From the IMG/VR virus record IMGVR_UViG_3300046499_000271, positions 1 through 53,195 of that record: a stretch of 53,195 bases of DNA. One strand, written 5' to 3'. Under the pieces are notes generated by a model. That model did no database searches. It worked only from the letters and a program-made list of their open reading frames with translations, and was not told the DNA's origin. Below are positions 46,011 to 53,076 of this stretch, in pieces. Made by a program: the position numbers and the translations under genes. Origin of the DNA: a virus. Each line of letters opens with the position of its first letter. The first letter of the stretch is position 1.

Positions 46011-46370
46011 TTAGATATGACTCCCCGGAACCTGCTCAATACGGACTCCGATTGGAGCAAGCAACAAAGCGCACTGCTCGACGAGTTCTATCGTTGCGGG
46101 CCATCGCATCGTGAACCACTCACTAGCGAATCGATTACCTGGATCTTCATACCCAGCTTTCCGAAGCGCCCGATGGACAAAAAACTCTAGCGCCATACTT
46201 CCGCCCAAGTCTCCGCACGAGTGTATATTCCAGCATGTTTTCAGACTGATGCTGTCGTCCTTCTTTTCCCTTCTTAGCTGGCTGGCTCTAGCATGAGGTG
46301 AAAAAGCCAGCCCAACTTTTGAGAGTTGCTTTTTCCCGGACCACATTACGTAGATGCTATCTGTGCTCAT
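46011..46370 (-). CDS. T5orf172/MUG113-like GIY-YIG superfamily protein, 119 aa
   Basis: The protein starts MSTDSIYVMWSGKKQLSKVG, then LAFSPHARASQLRREKK, and ALEFFVHRALRKAGYEDPGN followed by FASEWFTM. The order YV...KVG...R...L, E-x3-H-x-x-(L/F)...EWF is the layout of T5orf172/MUG113 domains, relatives of GIY-YIG nucleases. Such small proteins occur singly in many phages; nuclease activity is not proved. It lies upstream of the integration module. Confidence 0.6.
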   Translation of the reverse strand: MSTDSIYVMWSGKKQLSKVGLAFSPHARASQLRREKKDDSISLKTCWNIHSCGDLGGSMALEFFVHRALRKAGYEDPGNRFASEWFTMRWPATIELVEQCALLLAPIGVRIEQVPGSHI

Positions 46371-46381
46371 CTGTTCAATTC

Positions 46382-46567
46382 TCAGATATCCATCACTTCA
46401 CGAATGGCCGCATCGCTCGGAGATAATCCCCCGGCGTAGTGAGCCACCGAAGCTTCATAGAACTCACCACGGAACCGCATGGCCTGGCGCTCGGGCATTC
46501 CGCACTCGATGAGTGTCTTTTCAAACTCCACTAGCCATGTAGTGAATTTGTGGTTGTCGAAACTCAT
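46382..46567 (-). CDS. Small helical hypothetical protein, 61 aa
   Basis: MSFDNHKFTTWLVEFEKTLI is followed by MRFRGEFYEASVAHYAGGLS and ends SDAAIREVMDI, three predicted helices. Coupled to its upstream neighbour by ATGA. No family recognised. Confidence 0.52.
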   Translation of the reverse strand: MSFDNHKFTTWLVEFEKTLIECGMPERQAMRFRGEFYEASVAHYAGGLSPSDAAIREVMDI

Positions 46568-47055
46568 TTGGCGTCACCGTCCTTGCCCACCGGTTGCCAT
46601 GCCTGCCACTTCGCCACGGCCTTTTGGTGCCACTCATCGGAGGCGTAGTCCTTCCGATCAGGTGGCGCCAACTGCTTTTCAACCCATGCACGGACACGCG
46701 TCCATCGCTTCTCCGGTGTTTCTTTGTGGCTTCCGCAGTCGTCGTTTATGTAGACGATCTCACGTGCGAGCTGCTCGGCAACGTTGAATGCTGCGGCCAC
46801 TTCCTCCGGCTCGTCGGGATCAATGTTTGTCATGTCGATGCCACGGTGGACACCAACCGCACCCAGTGCGCAGACCGCGCCCTCTGCAATTAGCTCATGC
46901 GCGATCAAACACTTCTGCGGCATAGCGTCTAACGCTGCCAAGAGGTCGCGTAGCAGTGCCTGCCCGCGTTGCCCGCGCATTGCACTCGTTACCTGTCCGC
47001 GCCAGCGTCCCATGGCTAAGTCGTCCAGATCGTCTACATATCCTGATCTACTCAT
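46564..47055 (-). CDS. Conserved phage protein, MSRSGY...RGQ type, 163 aa
   Basis: The start at 47055 (MSRSGYVDDLDDLAMGRWRG) follows the usual opening of a widespread unnamed phage family, continuing QVTSAMRGQRGQALLRDLLA and CLIAHELIAEGAVCALGAVG. The second half (EEVAAAFNVAEQLAREIVYI, TPEKRWTRVRAWVEKQL) recurs in the small protein at 42760-43083. A longer frame starting at 47091 is possible. The function is unknown. Confidence 0.65.
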   Translation of the reverse strand: MSRSGYVDDLDDLAMGRWRGQVTSAMRGQRGQALLRDLLAALDAMPQKCLIAHELIAEGAVCALGAVGVHRGIDMTNIDPDEPEEVAAAFNVAEQLAREIVYINDDCGSHKETPEKRWTRVRAWVEKQLAPPDRKDYASDEWHQKAVAKWQAWQPVGKDGDAK

Positions 47056-47077
47056 GAGGTACTTCCTCGCTCGGCGG

Positions 47078-47188
47078 TTAGTCTTCGTCATCTTCAGCAG
47101 CCATCCGGCCGTCTCGATAGCCCTTGAAGTAGCACCACACACTGACGCATATCGTCGCTGCTAATATCACCAAATCCCAAACGATCAT
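47078..47188 (-). CDS. Tiny membrane protein, 36 aa
   Basis: MIVWDLVILAATICVSVWCY forms one transmembrane helix, followed by a charged tail (FKGYRDGRMAAEDDED). The start overlaps the previous stop (ATGA). Its design parallels 39007-39117. The function is unknown. Confidence 0.5.
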   Translation of the reverse strand: MIVWDLVILAATICVSVWCYFKGYRDGRMAAEDDED

Positions 47189-47991
47189 TCCGCTCTCCCG
47201 TTCTCGGCTGGCACATCGCAGTTAGGACACCCGGCATATGGGACAAGGTCTTTCCCGCATTTACACTTGAGAGGCACCGTCGCTTTCTCAGGAGGTGCCG
47301 CCGTCACTAAATCCGGCCATTCCATTTTTTGAGAAGCGCAGTCCGGGTGGTGCCCCATATGCATTGGATATAGGTCCGGACAAGTGCAGTAAGGTTCTGG
47401 CGCTTTCACGGAGAAGTAGCAGTCCTGACACTCAGGATCGACGTTAGGGCCATGCTTCGGGCACAAAGGTACGTCGAACGCTTTCTCAGGCGGCCCGTCC
47501 AGCACTCTTCCAGAAAATAGCGCCGCACTCATGCCTTGAGGAATTGAGTCGTCCCGAATCAGCTCAAGCGCGCGTTCATAATCTTTCATCGCCAAATGTG
47601 AAACGCAGGGGTCTGACTCGTCGGACGTCTCGTCAGCGGGGCGGAGTGCGCCACGCATAACATCAAGCCCAGCTTCGTAACCGGCGGCGAACGCATCGAA
47701 TGCAAGCCACTGCCGTCGCTGCGGGTCTCCTTGCTTGGTCTGCTCGCGCCACCAATGGTCATACAAGGCGCGCACGCTGACGTTGCGGACAAAATCGACG
47801 CCATGATTTGAGGTGGGAGAAGTTTGGGCGACAGACATCTTTTCGCGTATGCGAGCATACTGACAATAATTGCAGGGACACCGCTCCCACCCATTAATAA
47901 GGCCGCGCGCCGGGTATCCGAATTGGCGGTCGGCGATCTCCAGCGCCTGGCTCATAAGATCTGTAGAGAGCGTGGCTTCAGGCGAGGTCAT
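47185..47991 (-). CDS. Multi-cysteine hypothetical protein, 268 aa
   Basis: The start at 47991 is six bases after GGAGG. The central region (RALYDHWWREQTKQGDPQRR, FDAFAAGYEAGLDVMRG) resembles small EAA-type segments found in unnamed phage proteins. The N-terminal third has CPCNYCQYAR, and the last 80 residues carry several Cys/His clusters (LCPKHGPNVDPECQDC, YCTCPDLYPMHMGHHPDC, KCKCGKDLVPYAGCPNC). Several zinc sites are likely. The function is unknown. Confidence 0.55.
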   Translation of the reverse strand: MTSPEATLSTDLMSQALEIADRQFGYPARGLINGWERCPCNYCQYARIREKMSVAQTSPTSNHGVDFVRNVSVRALYDHWWREQTKQGDPQRRQWLAFDAFAAGYEAGLDVMRGALRPADETSDESDPCVSHLAMKDYERALELIRDDSIPQGMSAALFSGRVLDGPPEKAFDVPLCPKHGPNVDPECQDCYFSVKAPEPYCTCPDLYPMHMGHHPDCASQKMEWPDLVTAAPPEKATVPLKCKCGKDLVPYAGCPNCDVPAENGRAE

Positions 47992-48238
47992 CATCAGCCT
48001 CCCAATAGGACATTTCATCGTCCGCGCAATGCTCTGGATCGTCTTCAATGTTGTAGCCGTTTGGGCCTAATCCGCAGGCATCAAAGCAGGCCGCTGCGCT
48101 TTCCTCATCCACTCCAGCCGCTACCATGCGGGCGATATACAGCCGTCGCCATGCAGCCTCTCGGTCTTGCAGCGTTGGCATGGGCGGGAAATCGGTGCAG
48201 ATGACGGACGGGCTATCGTCTGCCGGATCGTTAGTCAT
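47978..48238 (-). CDS. Hypothetical acidic protein, 86 aa
   Basis: ATGA-coupled start at 48238. MTNDPADDSPSVICTDFPPM continues EAAWRRLYIARMVAAGVDEE with a Cys pair (ACFDAC), and ends in an acidic tail (EDDPEHCADDEMSYWEADDD). The WRRLYIARMVAAG-type helix is frequent in unnamed phage proteins. Confidence 0.55.
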   Translation of the reverse strand: MTNDPADDSPSVICTDFPPMPTLQDREAAWRRLYIARMVAAGVDEESAAACFDACGLGPNGYNIEDDPEHCADDEMSYWEADDDLA

Positions 48239-48543
48239 GATTGCACCAGCCTGCGAGCTGCGCCCCACGCTTTTGGCTTGCGCCGGTCATACTCTTCCGC
48301 CATGGCGGCCATCTCTTGCGTACTGCCAGCCTCCCAACCGTCAAGGCGATCTTTCAGGTCTTTGCATTCGACCAATTCGCGCACGATGCCGAGAAGGTGC
48401 TCGACCTGAGCGTAAAGAGATCGGACCGTTACGTCGTAAAGCTTCTGCGCCCCGCAAGTCGTACACTTAAACGGTTGAACGAACTCGTTACGGCAGTCCG
48501 GGCATTTATGTAAGCTCGTTTCAGTGGGGAGCGGAGCATTCAT
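48235..48543 (-). CDS. Zinc-ribbon and coiled-helix protein, 102 aa
   Basis: CPDCRNEFVQPFKCTTC forms a short zinc ribbon near the start. A long helix follows (LYAQVEHLLGIVRELVECKD), then AAMAEEYDRRKPKAWGAARR. It sits directly after the cytosine methyltransferase with an ATGA overlap. No known family. Confidence 0.55.
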   Translation of the reverse strand: MNAPLPTETSLHKCPDCRNEFVQPFKCTTCGAQKLYDVTVRSLYAQVEHLLGIVRELVECKDLKDRLDGWEAGSTQEMAAMAEEYDRRKPKAWGAARRLVQS

Positions 48544-49802
48544 GCGGCAATCCTCCGCTCGATCGCGGCATCAACGGCCACAATTCTTTGTCCGATCCAA
48601 CGCATAACCGGCACGGCCATTGAGTTTCCCAGCGCCTTGTACCGTGGCGAATCTTTCGCTGGTTTTCCGTTGTATGGCACGAGCGTGTAATCGTCTGGAA
48701 ATCCCTGGAGACGTTCGCATTCGCGAGGGGTGAGGCGTCGCACATGGCGCGTCACTAAGGTTGGCGGGCGAGCTCCGGCTGCCAGCGGATGACATGGGTC
48801 ACCAGACTTGGGCTGGCTGCGATTCGTGGCGCTCGTGATTTGCGTCTCGTCGAAAACGAGGTTGGTGTCATCTTCGCGCCGGCGGCCGGCATGGCGACTG
48901 TTGGCACCGTTGCCGGCCGACAGAGGCGCGGCAACAGCTACGAGCGGGGTTCCTCGACCGGTGCCATCTTCACTGGCATCAAAGCCATCAGCACGCAAAG
49001 AGTGCGCTATGAGGGTATCGCTGTCGTCACGGTGGCTCAGATTCGCCTTGGCCAGCAGCGGATTCGCGATGGGTTTCCCAGTCCATGCGTCCTGTCCGGA
49101 GACTCCGCGAGCGGCGTGCGCGTCAAGGGTGCCCGCTATGAGGTTGTTTCCGTGAGCCTCTCTGTGTTCACCACCTCGATCAACGCGGCATGTAAGCGGG
49201 AGGGCAACGTCTTGCCCCGCTTCTCTGCTCGGCGCAAGATCCCCGCGCAGGCTCGCGCGCTCAAAAAGTACCGCTGCGGCACTGGGCCATCCTCTAGAAC
49301 TTGCGACAACGAACACACGCTCGCGTCGCTGTGCCAGGTTGAAGTATTGAGCGTCAAGGCTTCTGTAGGCCCACCCATACCCGAGTTTGCCCAGCGCCCA
49401 CATAAAGGCTCCAAAGTCTCGCCCTTCGTTGGTAGACAGGACGCCGGGGACGTTCTCCCATACCAGCCAGTCGGGGCGATAGCGTGAAGCGATGGCAAGA
49501 TAGACGAGGAGGAGGTTGCCACGCGGATCAGCCAATCCTTTTCGGAAGCCTGCGACGCTGAAGGATTGGCACGGGGTTCCACCGACAAGAACATCGAACT
49601 CTGCATCTTGCCACCTGCTGAACTGAGTCATGTCGCCGAGGTTAGGGGTGGGGTAGTAGTGCTCCAATAACGCGCACGGGAACTTGTCGATCTCGGAGTA
49701 CGCGATCGCTTTCAAACCCAACGGTTCCCACGCGACAGTGGCCGCTTCGATGCCGCTGCACACGCTCAGATAGGTCATCGTTTCTTTTGTCGGGTGACTC
49801 AT
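48540..49802 (-). CDS. C5-cytosine DNA methyltransferase (Dcm type)
   Basis: The start at 49802 (MSHPTKETMTYLSVCSGIEA) overlaps the previous stop by ATGA; the longer open frame upstream belongs to the neighbouring gene. Motif I is SVCSGIEAATVAWE, motif IV GGTPCQSFS with catalytic Cys78, motif VI WENVPG (116-120), motif VIII AQRRERVF, motif IX RRLTPRECERLQGFPDD and motif X YKALGNSMAVPVM. The target-recognition part is about residues 190-340. It methylates cytosine C5 in a specific site. No restriction enzyme is next to it, so it probably protects phage DNA. Confidence 0.94.
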   Translation of the reverse strand: MSHPTKETMTYLSVCSGIEAATVAWEPLGLKAIAYSEIDKFPCALLEHYYPTPNLGDMTQFSRWQDAEFDVLVGGTPCQSFSVAGFRKGLADPRGNLLLVYLAIASRYRPDWLVWENVPGVLSTNEGRDFGAFMWALGKLGYGWAYRSLDAQYFNLAQRRERVFVVASSRGWPSAAAVLFERASLRGDLAPSREAGQDVALPLTCRVDRGGEHREAHGNNLIAGTLDAHAARGVSGQDAWTGKPIANPLLAKANLSHRDDSDTLIAHSLRADGFDASEDGTGRGTPLVAVAAPLSAGNGANSRHAGRRREDDTNLVFDETQITSATNRSQPKSGDPCHPLAAGARPPTLVTRHVRRLTPRECERLQGFPDDYTLVPYNGKPAKDSPRYKALGNSMAVPVMRWIGQRIVAVDAAIERRIAA

Positions 49803-50293
49803 GCCGCTTGCGCCTCGCGAATTTCTTCTACGCTGTCGATGGCATCGGCATTCCAGATGCAGCCTGAAGCGCAATCCCAGCCGTAGTACCAATTCATATC
49901 CATTCGGCAGGACCACTGGTATGGCGCGATTATGATGCCGCTGTACTTTGCAGCCACAGAAGGCCATTCGATATATTTTTCATTCCATCGACCGCAGTCG
50001 CGACCATATTCGTGCTGAAAATCGTCAAGGTCGCAATGGCTGCTAAGAACAAGAATTCTTGGCGTTTCAGCGAGAATGACTCGGTAGCGTTGCTTATGCT
50101 CAATCCAACCGGTCATTTCCGACCGACACCACGACTCCCAATCGTCCTCCCCATCGACTGACACCCACAGTCCTTTCGGCTTTTCGAACTCAGACTTGTA
50201 ATCACCCTGTAGGCGCTGCTCGACCGAGCGAATCTCGCCCAGCGTCTTTTCCGAAAAGTGACTGAGCTGAAGATCGGCCATCCGGTCACTCAT
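49799..50293 (-). CDS. Conserved phage protein with KPxGLWVSVDGEDDW motif, 164 aa
   Basis: The protein starts MSDRMADLQLSHFSEKTLGE and contains FEKPKGLWVSVDGEDDWESW, a block found in unnamed proteins of many phages. Then come YRVILAETPRILVLSSHCDL and AAKYSGIIIAPYQWSCRMDM, with WYYGWDCASGCIWNADAI near the end. The order of blocks suggests a single enzyme-like fold, but I cannot name it. It lies between csrA copy 2 and the cytosine methyltransferase, overlapping both. Confidence 0.58.
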   Translation of the reverse strand: MSDRMADLQLSHFSEKTLGEIRSVEQRLQGDYKSEFEKPKGLWVSVDGEDDWESWCRSEMTGWIEHKQRYRVILAETPRILVLSSHCDLDDFQHEYGRDCGRWNEKYIEWPSVAAKYSGIIIAPYQWSCRMDMNWYYGWDCASGCIWNADAIDSVEEIREAQAA

Positions 50294-50463
50294 CGCGCTT
50301 GCTCCGCCTTAATTCGCTCGAAAACTTCTTCCCTATGAACTGGCAATTCCCTCGGCGCATCCACTCCGATCCTGACTTGTCCGTTCTGTATCCCCGCGAT
50401 GCAAACGACAATGTTGTCCCCGATCATGATCTTCTCACCAGCCTTGCGACTTAGAATCAACAT
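50290..50463 (-). CDS. csrA: CsrA/RsmA RNA-binding regulator, copy 2
   Basis: This 57-residue frame reads MLILSRKAGEKIMIGDNIVV, CIAGIQNGQVRIGVDAPREL, PVHREEVFERIKAEQAR, a full CsrA. The RNA-binding edges (LILSRK; VRIGV with APRELPVHREE) are kept. It is closer to typical bacterial CsrA than copy 1 in having the PVHREE segment. Its leader contains AAGGAGAACAGG just before the start, a ribosome site with GGA, allowing self-control. The stop overlaps the next gene (ATGA). Having two diverged copies in one phage suggests different RNA targets or mixed dimers. Confidence 0.93.
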   Translation of the reverse strand: MLILSRKAGEKIMIGDNIVVCIAGIQNGQVRIGVDAPRELPVHREEVFERIKAEQAR

Positions 50464-50614
50464 ACCTGTTCTCCTTAAATGAAAGGCCCTGACGCAGACG
50501 TATCGGGCTTACGCCTCTGTTACGCTGTGCCGGGCCACTGACAAGGGCGGCGCGCATCCGAGTGCTCTTAGTTTCTCCCACAAAAGTTAGTGGAATTTCC
50601 CGGATGCACGCCAT
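50435..50614 (-). CDS. Possible small protein between RecT and csrA, 59 aa
   Basis: The frame MACIREIPLTFVGETKSTRM spans the gap between the annealing protein and csrA copy 2 and runs 29 bases into the latter. It has no good ribosome site and ends in a basic stretch. The csrA ribosome site (AAGGAG) lies inside it. It may only be an untranslated leader. Confidence 0.28.
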   Translation of the reverse strand: MACIREIPLTFVGETKSTRMRAALVSGPAQRNRGVSPIRLRQGLSFKENRYVDSKSQGW

Positions 50615-50616
50615 AG

Positions 50617-51504
50617 TCAAACCGGTGCCTTGATGTTTAGGTACTTCCTATAGTTCGCCTTGGTGATGATTTTCATCTCGGCGAGCTTGTCGAATACGAC
50701 GCAGGCCAATTCAGCATTCTTTGATAGCTCGATGTCGTGGTCGCGAAGATCGCTGGCAATCTCATGCTCTTCCTTGTCCTGATTCAGGATGCCGTTAATT
50801 GCGGAGACGTGTTTGTTAGCCAGCTCGAAATCAACATTCTCAACGTCGCCGCGCGGGTCGATCTTGATGCCGGGCGTAACGTCGATGATCTTGTCTTGGC
50901 CTTCCATCTCTTCGGCTGTATGCGTGCCACCGAGTTCATCGGGGAATGCCTCGCGCAGTGCTGCGGCCTCAGTGCATTTCGTGAGCATCTGCTGCTTGGC
51001 GGTTGACCAGCGATCATTCAGATAGAATTTGCCAGTCTGCTTGTCCTTTCGAGTGCCGGCGCATTCGGAGAATCTCAGCTGCACTGGATACTCAGCCTTC
51101 ATCGCGGCCTGGACGTTCCAGCGGTACACAGTTATTTCGCACCACTCCGGCACCTGCTCGCCTAGGAACTCAACCAGCGGCCCGTAGGCAGGCTTGGAGT
51201 GACCCAGGTAAAGCCCCGTACGCGTAGCCGTCGTTCGGTACTCATAGATGCCTGGCATTACCACGTCGCGCCAAACGTAGTCTCCAGACTTTGCGTCTTT
51301 GACCTTCATCGGCACGATGTGACACGGCTTCTTGAGCGGATCGAGCTTTCGAGCTGCACAGTAGTCGAACACCATCAGCACCGACTCAGCCTTGGCTCCG
51401 GGGAATAGGCTGCTCATCGCGGTACGCCATGCGGCCTCCGATATGTTTCGGCGAGCCACTGGGGCAGGAAGATTGAATTCTTCGGACTGGACTATTGCGT
51501 TCAT
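50617..51504 (-). CDS. RecT/Bet-type single-strand annealing protein
   Basis: The start at 51504 (MNAIVQSEEFNLPAPVARRN) excludes an upstream extension that overlaps the neighbour. The 295-residue protein has the conserved Bet core: VLMVFDYCAARKLDPLKKPC, HIVPMKV, WRDVVMPGIYEYRTTATRTG, LYLGHSKPAYGP and STAKQQMLTKCTEAAALREA. These proteins coat single strands and anneal them for recombination and repair. No exonuclease partner lies beside it. Confidence 0.88.
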   Translation of the reverse strand: MNAIVQSEEFNLPAPVARRNISEAAWRTAMSSLFPGAKAESVLMVFDYCAARKLDPLKKPCHIVPMKVKDAKSGDYVWRDVVMPGIYEYRTTATRTGLYLGHSKPAYGPLVEFLGEQVPEWCEITVYRWNVQAAMKAEYPVQLRFSECAGTRKDKQTGKFYLNDRWSTAKQQMLTKCTEAAALREAFPDELGGTHTAEEMEGQDKIIDVTPGIKIDPRGDVENVDFELANKHVSAINGILNQDKEEHEIASDLRDHDIELSKNAELACVVFDKLAEMKIITKANYRKYLNIKAPV

Positions 51505-51505
51505 A

Positions 51506-51700
51506 TCAATTCGCCTGTAAATGGAAGGTGCTCGGCGCCGCCTTAGCGGCACGCCATACCTGCATCCGCTTCTCGCCATATCGCAGCCAACTGCGGGCGT
51601 GATCCATTGAGTGCTCAATGAATGCGGATTGCTTTGGATCGGGCGATACGCCGCCGATCCATGTGGCAAGGCGAACGCTTCTGTTATGTAGGGTCTTCAC
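51506..51700 (-). CDS. Hypothetical protein, 64 aa
   Basis: The GTG start overlaps the previous stop (GTGA). MKTLHNRSVRLATWIGGVSP continues DPKQSAFIEHSMDHARSWLR. One stop base apart from the annealing protein start. No family; a cofactor of the annealing protein is possible by position. Confidence 0.5.
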   Translation of the reverse strand: MKTLHNRSVRLATWIGGVSPDPKQSAFIEHSMDHARSWLRYGEKRMQVWRAAKAAPSTFHLQAN

Positions 51701-51852
51701 GCTTGTCTCCTTCGATCATCTCGCCGACGTCGGTAGTGACGGTGTCCGTGACGCGCAATAGCGCGATTCACGAGTTCCCATGTCCATATCGGTCTACGGG
51801 GTTGAATGGTTGCTCCGACGATTGGATCGCTTGCTCTACGAAAACGGGTCAC
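51697..51852 (-). CDS. Arginine-rich small protein, 51 aa
   Basis: The GTG start overlaps the previous stop (GTGA), with GGAG six bases upstream. MTRFRRASDPIVGATIQPRR ends with a strongly basic tail (RHGHRHYRRRRDDRRRQA), likely to bind nucleic acid. The double overlap supports translation. Confidence 0.48.
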   Translation of the reverse strand: MTRFRRASDPIVGATIQPRRPIWTWELVNRAIARHGHRHYRRRRDDRRRQA

Positions 51853-52139
51853 GCTGCTCTCCAAAAGTCAGGTTCTTGTTCGTTGTCCAAATGAAACTCG
51901 ATTTCAGCCTGTAGCTCGTTCGCGAGGCAGCCAGCGCACACATCGTCGTCAGTTAGCGCGGGCTCTTTCTCGCAAGTCGTGCAGGCAATGAACTCCTGTA
52001 TCTTGGTAGACTCACAATGTGGGCACAGTTCGACGGTCACGTAGACCGCCTGTCGTACACCGAACGCATGGTCATAGCCATCGAACTCGTCGCGGCCGGC
52101 CGGCTCTTTGAAAGTCTCACCACACTCCAGGCAGCGCAT
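51849..52139 (-). CDS. Tandem zinc-ribbon protein, 96 aa
   Basis: Four C-x-x-C pairs (CLEC, CPHC, CTTC, CAGC) over residues 3-76 make two zinc ribbons. The tail is acidic (QAEIEFHLDNEQEPDFW). The start at 52139 overlaps the previous stop (TGATG). Such proteins may bind DNA, RNA or partner proteins; the target is unknown. Confidence 0.58.
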   Translation of the reverse strand: MRCLECGETFKEPAGRDEFDGYDHAFGVRQAVYVTVELCPHCESTKIQEFIACTTCEKEPALTDDDVCAGCLANELQAEIEFHLDNEQEPDFWRAA

Positions 52140-52357
52140 CACGAGTCGAACTCCTGTTCTGCCAGGAACTGCATGTGGCAGTAATCGGCCCATTCACCAG
52201 CAGAGGCTTCGGAGCGCTGGTAACAGAACATGAACCACTCAATCAGTTCCTGGCGGTACTTGGCCAGCCAGTCGGCATACGTTAGTTTTCCGACAGGCAT
52301 ACAAGGACGGGTAGGGCGTACTGGCATTACGTGTACCTTTTCAAGTACGGGAATCAT
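52139..52357 (-). CDS. Hypothetical protein, 72 aa
   Basis: MIPVLEKVHVMPVRPTRPCM starts at an ATGA overlap; an internal ATG (MPVRPTRP) with AAGG upstream is the alternative start. A helical segment, LTYADWLAKYRQELIEWFMF, and AGEWADYCHMQFLAEQ follow. No family. Confidence 0.5.
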   Translation of the reverse strand: MIPVLEKVHVMPVRPTRPCMPVGKLTYADWLAKYRQELIEWFMFCYQRSEASAGEWADYCHMQFLAEQEFDS

Positions 52358-52545
52358 GACTGTGACCCTCGTTTATCAGCACGGCGAAGCACGGTCTCGC
52401 CGGCAATGGATTTCTCGCACCGCTTGCATCGCAAATTCGGAAGTTCCTTAGAGAACTCTTCCGGGGACACTCCGTAGGCCACCACGACCGGAACGCTACC
52501 GCAGACAATGTTGCCGAACACTTTCAGATGGGTTTTTGCGCTCAT
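52354..52545 (-). CDS. Small C-x-x-C protein, 63 aa
   Basis: MSAKTHLKVFGNIVCGSVPV is followed by SKELPNLRCKRCEKSIAGET, with one Cys pair plus one upstream Cys. ATGA overlaps at both ends. The function is unknown. Confidence 0.5.
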   Translation of the reverse strand: MSAKTHLKVFGNIVCGSVPVVVAYGVSPEEFSKELPNLRCKRCEKSIAGETVLRRADKRGSQS

Positions 52546-52766
52546 GACGCACTCCCTGACTCATCCGCGTGGGCTAACGATTGCCGCGGGAACGTTAAGT
52601 AATCCCATCGGTTGCAGAAGTCGCAGAGGCGCACCTTCCCGTCATTTCCATCGCGCGGCGGGTTGACGGTGACGATCCACTTCGCTTCTCCGCGACATGG
52701 GACATTCTTGCGAATGGCCTGCGTGAAATACGCCAAGACATCTGAGATGGTGTTTTCACACTGCAT
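52542..52766 (-). CDS. Hypothetical protein, 74 aa
   Basis: AAGGAG lies eight bases before MQCENTISDVLAYFTQAIRK. The product has CRGEAKWIVTVNPPRDGNDG and CDFCNRWDYL, so Cys residues may hold a metal. It overlaps the preceding gene by 11 bases. Confidence 0.52.
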   Translation of the reverse strand: MQCENTISDVLAYFTQAIRKNVPCRGEAKWIVTVNPPRDGNDGKVRLCDFCNRWDYLTFPRQSLAHADESGSAS

Positions 52767-53076
52767 CTGAGCTGCTCCTTGCTGCTGAGGTGAGCGAGCA
52801 TGTTTCCGCGTCTTTTTTCGTAACGCGGCCCGCGCTCACTCCGGGATTGGCCCCCACACCGGAATTGGTGCCCGAGGGAACATCGTCAGCGTCTGACTGC
52901 CTCAACCGCTCAGGCAGACACTCTACGGGCAGTTCTTTTTCTATCTCCTTCGCCTGGAGTGTCAGGAGAATTTTGTCGGTCAGTTGGCAAAGCTCGGTGC
53001 CCTCGCCGATCTTTCCATGCGTGGCCATATCGCTACCGATGTCCAGGATTCGCAGGCAAATTTGCTCAAGATTCAT
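52756..53076 (-). CDS. Hypothetical protein with variant at the left end, 106 aa
   Basis: MNLEQICLRILDIGSDMATH begins a helical domain (ELCQLTDKILLTLQAKEIEK). A low-complexity Ser/Gly/Ala tail follows. The left end of the window carries a diverged copy of its first 25 codons. It follows the 79-residue gene across the circular junction. The function is unknown. Confidence 0.55.
   Translation of the reverse strand: MNLEQICLRILDIGSDMATHGKIGEGTELCQLTDKILLTLQAKEIEKELPVECLPERLRQSDADDVPSGTNSGVGANPGVSAGRVTKKDAETCSLTSAARSSSDAV

Noticed and set aside
44989-46011. 340-residue minus-strand open frame
   Set aside because: Shadow of the second integrase, which has all catalytic motifs in its own frame.
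48789-49487. 232-residue plus-strand open frame
   Set aside because: Antisense to the cytosine methyltransferase, whose motifs are unmistakable.
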